A stretch of 64,000 bases of DNA from Diploptera punctata (lineage: Eukaryota; Arthropoda; Insecta; Blattodea; Blaberidae), in contig JASPKZ010009947.1 in assembly GCA_030220185.1 (NCBI GenBank), forward strand, positions 22,800 through 86,799. The letters are read 5' to 3'. Position 1 is the first letter of the stretch; each line of letters opens with the position of its first letter. Shown piece after piece: positions 55,982-64,000 of the stretch. Under the pieces are notes generated by a model that worked only from the letters and a program-made list of their open reading frames with translations, did no database searches and had not been told where the DNA came from. Both the position numbers and the translations under genes were made by a program.

Positions 55982-56626
55982 AATAATACTTTTAAAAAAC
56001 TAAAACAACACGCTTTATTAGAAAACCGAACTAAAAAAATGAAAAATAATTTTAATTTCCTACACGCTTGGAATAAATAATTTTACCATCAAAAGCGTGG
56101 GGCGCTCTTTATCAATTAATATTTTTTATAATAAACAGATATTGGTAAAAGTAAACTCTCTAAGAGGGGGCACGCCGTAGCGTAGTGGTTAAGGCACTGA
56201 GCTACAAGCCGGAGGGTCGAGGGTTCAAGTCCCGTTGGGGTCAGGATTTTTAAACTGACCCAAACCCTCTGGCGGCACTATGGCCCTGGGGTCGACTCAG
56301 CCTCTAACGGAAATGAGTACCAGACGCTTGTTCTGGGGGTAAAGGCGGCCGTCACGCAGGGCTGACAACCCGGCTGACATAAAGTGCCGATTGTCTAGAA
56401 AAAGTGGGAGCCTTAACCTCCTACTACCCCAAGGGCCTCCGGGCCTGTTGTCGGATAAAAAAAAACTCTCTAAGAAGAAAATGTAAAAATCACAAAAAGC
56501 ACCCCACGCATTTGATAGGAAAATTATTTATCCCAAGCGTGTTGGAAATTAAAATTATTTTTCATTTTTTTAGTTCGGTTTTCTAGTAAAGCGTGTTGTT
56601 TTGGTTTTTTAAAACTATTATTCATT
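55982..56626. repeat. Hairpin element split by a SINE
   Basis: Left arm 55,982-56,105 and right arm ~56,500-56,626 are inverted copies (aaaacaacacgcttta, agaaaaccgaactaaaaaaa, ttttaatttcc, acacgctt). The loop receives SINE A. Without it the element would be about 340 bases, a foldback MITE. Confidence 0.82.
56166..56462 (+). mobile_element. SINE A in the loop of a hairpin
   Basis: The head has tagcgtagtggttaaggcac and gggttcaagtccc. The body has aaactgacccaaaccctctg and gtaccagacgcttgttctgg, then ggcctccgggcctgttgt and an A run. Flanking aaactctctaaga (56,153-56,165 and 56,463-56,475) is a 13-base target duplication. Confidence 0.88.
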
Positions 56627-56714
56627 TTCTATTTTTGAGTTTTAATATTTTACAGAATAAGATAAAAATGTAAATATCTTTAAATTCGATATGAGCTAAA
56701 AGTAATACTCTTCT

Positions 56715-56820
56715 AAAAAAACTCCCAGCCGGATTTGAACCAGTGACCTATGAATTACTGAAATTATATACCACTAGAGTTCACTGCTCTACCAACTGAG
56801 CTGTTACAACGATTGGCTAA
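56715..56820 (-). repeat. tRNA-like sequence
   Basis: The minus strand has cagctcagttggtagagcag (A box, good D-arm) and cactggttcaaatccggct (B box), about 60 bases apart. The anticodon arm is enlarged and the acceptor ends do not pair. It is a tRNA-derived SINE head or pseudogene rather than a working tRNA. Confidence 0.5.
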
Positions 56821-56865
56821 AAAGTCGACAAGTCCGCAACCAGTTTCATTTTGTTTTTTTTTTAT

Positions 56866-57180
56866 GTTCTGATGATTCTGGCCAGGATTTTAGAAACAAC
56901 ATATGAAATTATTGTATTGTCACGGGTCCTTTACAAGTGCGCAAAGTTTCGAGTCGATCCGATGTTTTCTAAGTGGGTGAAAATCGTGTTCAAAGATTCC
57001 GTTACATAGATACGAAGACACTTTTTTTTCTGACGATTTTGGCCAGGATTTTAGAAACAAATATGAAATTATTGTATTGTCACGGGTCGTATACAAGTAT
57101 ACAAAGTTTCAAGTCGATCCAGTGTTTCTAAGTGGGTGAAAATCGTGTTCAAAATTCCGTTGCATAGATACAATGACACT
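56866..57180 (+). repeat. Repeat H, two tandem units
   Basis: Two direct units with a period of about 160 bases. Each holds ggccaggattttagaaacaa, attgtattgtcacgggtc, agtcgatcc and aagtgggtgaaaatcgtgtt. A third copy, near 26,379-26,465, leads into the GATA microsatellite. Confidence 0.82.
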
Positions 57181-57182
57181 TT

Positions 57183-57435
57183 TTTGATTAGACTGCGATG
57201 GGCAAGACATGTGGCACGAATGGGCAATGAAAGAGGGACATGGAAGCTTGTAGAAAACCAGAGGGTTTAACGTCCAGTTGGTGGACCAAAAATGAGGTGA
57301 GTGAATAAAATTAACTAAATTTGAAGGAAGTAGATTATACAGAGGATGACTGAAAAACATTAGTTCATGTTAGGGAGTGTAGTGAGCTTACGTCTGAGCG
57401 GCCATGAACCTACGGGTTCGATTGTGCCGTGGTTA
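57183..57435 (+). pseudogene. LINE X 3' end relic
   Basis: Starts at ttagactgcgatgggcaaga and ends at gccatgaacctacgggttcg; frames are broken. It follows repeat H directly. Confidence 0.78.
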
Positions 57436-58025
57436 GTTTAGTTATAGAGGAAAATAGTAACCGATAAATATGTAAGCATTATAAGATACTGGTCTGTTCA
57501 AATTTTGCTTCAAAATTTTATAAATCAGATGCTATATAACATAGTAATATTTCGTTTTCTTGAAGTAAATGTAGCCATAGAGAAAAGGGGAAAGTTTCCT
57601 AAACCAATGCAAAAATTGATATTGCCTTCTTCGATAATGTTAATTTATCTGATATCACGATTCTTACATCAAAGAATACAACGGCGATTATTACACTGGT
57701 GTACGCATCACATTTTCCTCTAAAAAAGAATTCATGATGATTAACCCATTCACTTCAAATGTTCAACGCATTTCCAAAAGAAATTAATTTAAATCACCGT
57801 AAATTATATTGTCCGTTTTCAAAAATGCAAAACGAACAAAAGATAACGGTACTTGAGATCTCAATGAGGGTGAAGGCCAAAACACATTCTTCTACTATTC
57901 ATAAATGTTAACAAAAGATAGCCCTGCCAAAGGTTGTACAAAATATTACGAAATATATAGCAGGCAGAGTTAAGCGAATGTATCTCGTCTTCTTAGTTGA
58001 AGGTCATTTAACAGCAGGCGAGTGT
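57436..58025. other. AT-rich unannotated stretch
   Basis: A 72-codon plus-strand frame (57,505-57,723) is not supported by any family or splice evidence. Nothing is called. Confidence 0.3.
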
Positions 58026-58029
58026 TCCT

Positions 58030-58260
58030 CGTCTTATGAGGCGAATGGGATAAACCGAGCGAGTTGGTGTAAGCAGTAACGCTTGAGACTAATTCGGAAG
58101 GTCCCGAATTGAAACCCTGGTGCCTACTAACTTGACTTGAGGTTTTCACATAGTTTTTCTCAATCGTCAAGGCAAATGGTTGGAATGCCATTGCCAGAAT
58201 AAGTTTTATCACATTCACCATTTCGGATGAACAGGTGTATAGGAAAAACTACGTTAGTAC
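58030..58260 (+). repeat. SINE family E
   Basis: The head-like sequence cgagcgagttggtgtaagca and ggtcccgaattgaaaccctg is followed by a body with ttgaggttttcacatag and aaggcaaatggttggaatgc, a layout typical of insect tRNA-derived SINEs. There is a single copy in the window. Confidence 0.5.
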
Positions 58261-58394
58261 AAGCTACATGGTCTTAAACCCATTCGCCTCGAAAGACTCT
58301 ATGTGATGGTCATCAATTCAGAACATGAGCAAAGTTCGATAAATCTATATATTTCTGTAATATTTTCTATATCCCCTCAAAATTAACATATTCG

Positions 58395-58550
58395 GTCCCG
58401 GTGGATTAGTGTTATCATTCTCGCTCTGGTTCCGGGGTCTACAGGTTATAATTCTCCCCGGGACGATGGATTTAAAAGAGCGTAAAATCACGGGACTTTC
58501 ATTAGGAAGTGAAATAAAGCCATAGGTCCCCACCGCAAATTTATGGCATA
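58395..58550 (+). repeat. Another tRNA-headed SINE fragment
   Basis: The head-like tcccggtggattagtgttat and ggggtctacaggttataatt are followed by gatggatttaaaagagcg. Boxes are degenerate. There is a single copy in this window. Confidence 0.4.
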
Positions 58551-58809
58551 TTAAAGTACCTCAAGGCTGAAAATAAGAGGCCTGTGAGCAAGAATCGTCG
58601 GTCTTTTCAATCCTTGATTTGAATTGCAACACTAATGAACTCAGCTGTAAAAAAAGGTGTTTAAATAAAAATATTAAACTATTACAACACGCGGCTTGGT
58701 CTTCACCCTCTTTGTTGAAGTAGAGCCTAAGTGTTTTGAAAATAGGCAGAACCTAAATTCATGTACGAACGGGTAAATGGGAAATAATGTTCCAATATGG
58801 ATATTTTAG

Positions 58810-59050
58810 TAGATTGCGATAGGTAGGATATGTGACATGAATGGGGAACGAAAGAGGGACATATAAACGTCTTTAATAAAAACTACAGGCAAATCGCCGT
58901 AGGTCGGCCAAGAATGAGGCGGGAGAATAACATTAGCCATGATTTGAGAGAAGAGGAGAGAATGATTGGAAAATATTAGATCGACATGGATGTGGAGGTT
59001 TGTCCATTCCTGTGTACCTCCGTGTTCGATATTGCCAGTGAGTGAGTTAA
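58810..59050 (+). pseudogene. LINE X 3' end relic, degraded
   Basis: Matches the LINE X tail from agattgcgataggtaggata to acctccgtgttcgatattgc, then gtgagtgagtt. Frames are destroyed. Confidence 0.75.
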
Positions 59051-59540
59051 TGAAATTAGAGAAAACCAACAATAATACATGCACATTGTAGGGCCTATTG
59101 ATAATCGTCAAGATAATATTCAAATCAAATTGAAATAAATGCAAATTTAGATTAATTTAAAGTATTAGGCCTATAGCCTAATAGAATATAGCCTATATAT
59201 TTAGCCTGATGGAGTTAAGGCAATGTGGCCTTCTCTTTCACTCACCATGACAAACATACGTTACATTTAAAATACATAAAAATACAATAATAGTACAATT
59301 AATTATCTGTTAAACTGAATAATAATGAAAATAATGTCTAATAATACAATAAAACTAAATAAAAACAAAACTAAACTAATGAAAGAATATAATCACAAAT
59401 GAATAACAGCTCGAACCTACTATACATAAAAATAAATAAAAAATAAAAAGAAAGTAGTAATCTATAATGAATTAATCTATCGCTTATATATAAGGCTTTA
59501 GGTAAATGTATTGACAATCTGAATACTATTTTTATTAAAT
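59051..59540. other. AT-rich stretch with a hairpin trailer
   Basis: At 59,195-59,265 the complement of the AAGGCC/GGCC trailer is present (agcctgatggagttaaggca; aatgtggccttctctttcac). The rest is unrecognised. Confidence 0.4.
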
Positions 59541-60011
59541 AACTAGCCAATATCCAACGTGCGCTGCTACTAAATAAAAAATGTTGATGTGTTTTTACCA
59601 CCAGCCTTGAGCTGCTACGCTTGCCGGGAATCAGCATATCCCGATCATCTTGGCATCAATGAAAGACAAAAGTGGTTATCCGTAAAAGATAAACATATGC
59701 TGTCGTGGACTTTTTTTTAGAGTTTTTTGAGATATTCAATTCCATGTAAAGTAATTTGGTGTATTTGTTACAGTTTAAGCAGCGTAAGCCATTTAAGTGT
59801 CAAAATAGGGCCTTTAAGTCACGCTTATACAGTTACCTGTTGTCTAATAATTAATTTTTCTCTATTTATTTAATTTTATAGCTACTATGCCATTAATCTT
59901 TTCCTCGTTTTTTTATATATCTTGTACATATTATATATTTAATTCGTTAAATTTAGAGTAAATAAAATTACATTATAAATATTAATTGTATTGTATTCAT
60001 TACTTGTAATC

Positions 60012-60061
<50 letters not shown>

Positions 60062-60156
60062 GTAATTTAGACTATTTTTGTTGTATTTTTTTAAACCTGG
60101 TTGAGTGGTAGACAAGGCCTTACTTAAGGCCTTAACCCTGCCAGGTGAAATAAAGC

Positions 60157-60217
<61 letters not shown>

Positions 60218-60366
60218 TTATTTCACGTTTTTCGCTACAAAGGGTGATTTTTAGGGGCGAAGGGATTGCGTATTACAACTCTCTTATAGCCTATGTTCAT
60301 CCCCGAATCTCCTGCACATTTTTCAAAAAGCCCCATCACATCCGGATGAACGGTATGGCAGAGCAC
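59541..60366 (+). repeat. Repeat K, truncated copy with nested insert
   Basis: Repeat K from aactagccaatatccaacgt to catccggatgaacggtatgg, then truncated and directly followed by a second partial K copy. A 400-base insert at 59,824-60,222 interrupts it. K sequence resumes with cacgtttttcgctac. Confidence 0.75.
59824..60222 (+). mobile_element. Retroelement 3' tail inserted in repeat K
   Basis: AT-rich sequence with a (TA) run (60,013-60,057) is followed by aacctggttgagtggtagac, complementary aaggcctt/aaggcctt, ccaggtgaaataaagc and (ATT)n. Short tcacg copies flank it (59,819-59,823 and 60,223-60,227). It looks like the polyadenylation-type 3' end of a non-LTR element or SINE. The ATT run covers about 60,157-60,215. 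Confidence 0.6.
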
Positions 60367-61311
60367 GCTTGCCCGGGAATCTACTTATCTTGATCTTCTT
60401 GAAATCAATGAAAGACAAAAATGGTTATTGTGAGTTATCCGTAAAAGATAAACATATGCTGTCGCGGACTTTTTTGTAGAGATTTTCGAGATATTCAATT
60501 CTGTGTACAGAGTGATTCAGAAATACGTCTATACGTTTGATCGCATTTTGTGACGAAAATATTATTACTGAAGGAAATATGATGTTATCATTGGAAAGGG
60601 AATCCTTCAAATTACAACAATAGAACAAAACAAATCACTGCTCACGTGCAGCTTGGCAGGTTGATTTTTGTGGGCTAGCGTGGAACGCCTCCACAATTCT
60701 CTTCGTTGTTTTTGCATCCGTGCTAATGCGAGGCCTTCCAGGAGGTTTGATTTTCTGCATCCTTCCCCTTTCCAGCTGTCGTTTTCTCCACTTCCCCACA
60801 GTCGACGGCTGCAATGCTACGTTTAACTGACGTCTTGATCGTCTTGCGGCCTCACAATCATTAGCATATGTTATTGTCCATGTAGCAATTGTAATTTGCT
60901 GTTGCATATTCAACGCCATTTTGACTAATGATGTAACTCCTACATTGTTTTGTTTTATTCCATTTCTTAAATTTGAATAATTGCCTTTCCAACGGTAATT
61001 TCATATTTCCTGTAATCGTAATATTTTCATCACACAACGCGATCAAACGTATAGCCATATTTTTGATTCGCCCATTACATTAATTTGGTGTATTTGTTAT
61101 TGTTTAGGCAGCGTAAGCCATTTAAAAGGGCGATTGTTAGGGGTGTGAAGCGGTTGCGTATTACAACTCCCTTATAGCCTATGTTCATCCCGGGAATCTC
61201 CTGAACATTTTGCAAAAAAAACTCATCAAAATCGGATCAACGGTATAGCCGCGCATAGAATACGAACAAACAAACCAACAAATAAACAAACATTCATTTT
61301 ATATATTAGAT
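60367..61311 (+). repeat. Repeat K, second copy with nested DNA element
   Basis: K sequence 60,367-60,507 and 61,076-61,311 (ends aacattcattttatatatta) is separated by the TA-flanked element below. The joined junction reads ctgtgTAcattaatttggtg, which matches intact K copies. Confidence 0.78.
60508..61075 (-). mobile_element. 568-base TA-flanked element coding a DUF4817-type peptide
   Basis: TA dinucleotides flank it (60,506-60,507 and 61,076-61,077). Its ends are inverted repeats of about 57 bases (shared core ctatacgtttgatcgc), roughly 80% alike. The minus strand codes a 94-codon frame (60,635-60,919): LQPSTVGKWRKRQLERG, PPGRPRISTDAKTT and IVEAFHASPQKSTCQA. This is a helix-turn-helix DNA-binding domain of the Tc1/mariner-like DUF4817 type. 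No catalytic domain is present, so it is a nonautonomous derivative. Confidence 0.82.
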
Positions 61312-61920
61312 GAAAAAACAAATTATTAGTTGTTAAATGTGATATCGGCGAGTTGTTTCTGTTAATAATTTTATTTTATTTTCAATTTGTTTCTGAAAGA
61401 CGGTAAAGTTTGGTAGTCTCTGACATTGTAAAATAACGTCGGCAGCCTTTGTTTCCATGTGGTATGAAATTATATTTACGGGAAATGGAGTGTATGATTC
61501 AGAATGATGACGTCCCATGTTGAAGAATATTAACTAAGGTATAATCTGATGGAGTATTTAAATTCTGATTGGAGGATAAGTAGTGGAAACGATAGGCTAA
61601 TTAACGTATGAAGAAACTTACATAATAGAAATATTACATTTTCTCTTATCTTGGCTACCCAGCCATGAGAGTTGGTAGAAAAATAGAAAAATGTAATAAC
61701 GTTTGGTCATTAAATATGAATCTGATACACATTGTTATATGCTGCAGTTTGCAAAATATGAGGGATAAAGGGACTGATCGTAAAATGACGTATGCAAAAT
61801 ATTTTTTTATTAAATGTGTACGGGAGTAAAAAGGATGAGCGTTATATCTCTGAGGTCAGCATGAATCCTCGGTTTGCTTCTGTATGAAATATCAATGTAT
61901 TAAGTTAATGCATTACAGAG
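61312..61920. other. AT-rich unannotated stretch
   Basis: No recognised feature. Confidence 0.3.
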
Positions 61921-61924
61921 ACTC

Positions 61925-62338
61925 TTGATGTCCAAACTCCTTTCAAAAAACGTTAAACTGAAAATATATATAAAAAATTATTCTACCAGTTATATTATAT
62001 GGGTGCGAAACATGGACTCTTACTTTAAGGGAGGAAATGAGATTACGAGTTTTTGAGAATGAAGTTCATAGGAAAAAATTTGGACCAAAGAGAGATGAAC
62101 AGACAGGTGAATGGAGAAGACTCCATAACAATGAACTACTTGGTCTTTATAGGAAGCCAGATATAATAAGAACAGTTAAGTCTCGTAGACTGCGATGGGC
62201 AGGACATGTTGCACGTATGGGGAAAGAAAGATGTTAATGGAAGCTTCTTGTAGGAAAGCCAGAGGGAAAACACCCGGTAGACCAAGAATGAGGTGGGGAG
62301 AACATTAACTATGATTTGAGGGAATATATTATACAGGG
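61925..62338 (+). pseudogene. LINE X relic, part before SINE insertion
   Basis: Reads SFQKTLN-like, then LYGCETWTLTLREEMRLRVF, GPKRDEQTGEWRRLHNNELL, LYRKPDII and SRRLRWAGHVARMGKER. It is interrupted at attatacaggg by SINE A and resumes at 62,658. Confidence 0.85.
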
Positions 62339-62646
62339 GGCACGCCGTAGCGTAGTGGTTAGGCACTGAGCTATAAGCCGGAGGGTCGAGGGTTCAAGTC
62401 CCGTTGGGGTCAGGATTTTTAAACTGACCCAAACCCTCTGGCGGCACCGTGGCCCTGGGGTCGATTCAGCCTCTAACTGATATGAGTACCAGACGCTTGT
62501 TCTGGGGTAAAAGACGGCCGTCACGCAGGGCTGACAACCCGGCTGACATTGTAAAGTGCCGGTGTCTAGAAAAAGTGGAAGCGTTAACCTCCTACTACCC
62601 CAGGGGCCTCCGGGCCTGTTGTGGGATCACTTTACTTTTTTTTTAG
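62339..62646 (+). mobile_element. SINE A inserted in LINE X
   Basis: Complete SINE A (head tagcgtagtggttaggcact; gggttcaagtccc), with the body as in the 56.2-kb copy and a T-rich end, ctttacttttttttt. Flanking attatacaggg (62,328-62,338 and 62,647-62,657) is an 11-base target duplication lying in the LINE X DYTGNDW codons. Confidence 0.92.
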
Positions 62647-62770
62647 ATTATACAGGGAATGATAGGAAAGCATTAGCTCAGGATACAGATGTATGGAGAG
62701 CTTATGTCCGCGCGGCCATGAACCTACGGGTTCGATAGTGCCAGTGAGTAAGTAAGTAAGTAAGTGAGTA
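62647..62770 (+). pseudogene. LINE X relic, resumed 3' end
   Basis: Continues DYTGNDRKALAQDTDVWRAY, then VRAAMNLRVR and a stop, ending with gtgccagtgagtaagtaagt and an (AGTA)n tail. Confidence 0.88.
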
Positions 62771-62997
62771 AGTAATTGGACACTATTGTTGTTAATACAT
62801 TGTGTGTCTGTATGATTTAAACTCATAACTGGCGCACTTATAGATGATTTTATGGACATTCAATACATTTATTTGCTATCATTGTTATAAATGGTATTTC
62901 TTAACAGAATATGAACTTATCATGTTACTGCCCTAAGCCCTTTAATTATATTGTATTACTCAATAAATTTTAAGTAGGTAACATTTTTACATTATTA

Positions 62998-63150
62998 ATT
63001 AAGTCAATTATTTTCTTTCCTAGGGAAGTAAGTTGAGATATTACATCCCGTTGCCAATGGATACCAAGGTCACTCTGGTAAATTCAACTTACTTCCCTAA
63101 GAACAGAATTATAATTAGGTCATTATTAGTAAAGGAGTGAACAAAATAAG
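62998..63150 (+). repeat. Short dispersed repeat, copy 2
   Basis: Partner of 51,240-51,390, with a perfect gggaagtaa/ttacttccc inverted pair at 63,023 and 63,089. Confidence 0.7.
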
Positions 63151-63439
63151 TTATTTTTTATCATGAGTGTTATAATTAATTCTGTTTCTTCCTAAAAGAA
63201 TATGAGGAATATATGTTGATATTTAACGCGTGAAATTAATCTTCAAGTGCGAAGCTATTTTTTTAGACGATGAAATGAAATATTTAGTAAAAATAACTCT
63301 TTTCTATACATCAATACCCATCACTATCATGATTTTAAAAAATCAAAAACTTAAACTCTAGAAACTGTAGAAAATGCAATATTTATTCTTAAAACGAAGA
63401 ATTGTATCATTTGTGTAACTCACTAGACATTGTTACAGA

Positions 63440-63710
63440 CATTAAAATAGATTGATATGGGCAGGACATATACAGAGAATGGATAACAGTGAAAAGGTTA
63501 AAAAATAATTATGAACCATCCAGATGGAAGAAGAAACGTTGGAATACCTAAAGCTAGGTGGATGGTGTAGTTTTAGAAGACGTCCTAAGACTTAAAATTC
63601 GAAATTGGTGGACAGTCGCCAGGAATAGAGAGGCCAGGAGGAGAATGCTTACGGAGGGTATGACTCGACCCGGGTTGTCATGCCAAATATGATTATGATA
63701 CGTACATAAA
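63440..63710 (+). pseudogene. LINE U 3' end relic
   Basis: Broken plus-strand frames carry a RMDNSEKVKKI-like block, then PDGRRNVGIPKARWM and NWWTVARNREARRRMLTEG, ending with gactcgacccgggttgtcat. It is a fourth type of late ORF2 terminus and differs from X, Y and W. Confidence 0.7.
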
Positions 63711-64000
63711 ATAAATCGGAACGATCTAATCATTTCATATGAAATGAGAAGAATCTCAAAATTCATTAAACGGAACGTACATCGATCGTTTCAATGCATT
63801 TGGAGCGCTGCAGTTTTATTGCATCTCCTTACAAACACGCTTTAATTTTTATTAAATTTTAACAATAAAACTCAATCTTAGCAAGAAGTATTTTAACATA
63901 ATTTTGTTGTTTGGAATATTTAATTTTCATACCTTCACTATATAGAATGGAAATGGATTTTATCAACAAACTTTCAGAATTACGAGTAATATAAGAATTT
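63711..64000. other. AT-rich unannotated stretch
   Basis: No recognised feature to the end of the window. Confidence 0.3.

Noticed and set aside
56715..56820. Possible intron-containing tRNA gene
   Set aside because: A and B boxes are good but no 7-bp acceptor stem forms, and the anticodon region cannot be assigned.
56866..57180. CRISPR-like or satellite array
   Set aside because: Only two ~160-base units; the third copy is dispersed, so it is a short tandem duplication of an interspersed repeat.

Overview
This AT-rich eukaryotic window reads as intergenic or intronic insect DNA made almost entirely of decayed transposable elements. I see no complete host gene, no intact autonomous element, no operons, rRNA genes or CRISPR array. 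The best guess at source is a large-genome hemimetabolous insect, probably a cockroach (Blattodea). This is inferred from the very common non-LTR tail ending in DYTGNDW..LAQDRD.WRAYV..AMNLRVR, the abundance of tRNA-headed SINEs, and mariner, Tc1, pogo and hAT relics. No species marker is present.

Layout. 0-5 kb: a tRNA-headed SINE, a DUF4817-type transposase relic, two palindromes (one with ~345-bp arms) and two SINE-B copies. 5.9-7.4 kb: a GC-rich island of degenerate tandem repeats. 8-13.8 kb: SINEs A, C and G, a transposase relic split by a 710-bp TTAA-flanked element, a GA/CT tract and a LINE remnant. 14-24 kb: an 830-bp dispersed repeat, a hAT relic, SINE C, a LINE inserted in a LINE, several RTE-like LINE fragments and a Tc1 relic. 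24-28.4 kb: three direct copies of a repeat carrying an NRF-1-like palindrome, then a ~500-bp hairpin. 28.6-32 kb: a LINE tail, one candidate host-type terminal exon and a pogo/Tigger DNA-binding relic. 33-43.6 kb: repeat K with internal subrepeats, many LINE fragments including one with a twin-priming signature, and an internally deleted mariner. 44-50 kb: SINEs D, F and B and more LINEs. 50.3-50.8 kb: a 162-bp-arm perfect palindrome with a 13-bp target duplication and a hammerhead-ribozyme-like core on each arm. 51-64 kb: an inverted copy of the 24-kb repeat, nested SINEs, a hairpin split by a SINE, repeat K carrying a DUF4817-type nonautonomous element, and LINE tails.

The most informative content is the insertion history. 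At least nine insertions can be read with target-site duplications, including SINE in SINE, SINE in LINE, LINE in LINE, a TTAA element in a transposase and a TA element in repeat K. Family letters (SINE A-G; LINE U, W, X, Y, Z; repeats H, K, R) are local labels, not database names. Boundaries were read by eye and may be off by several bases.
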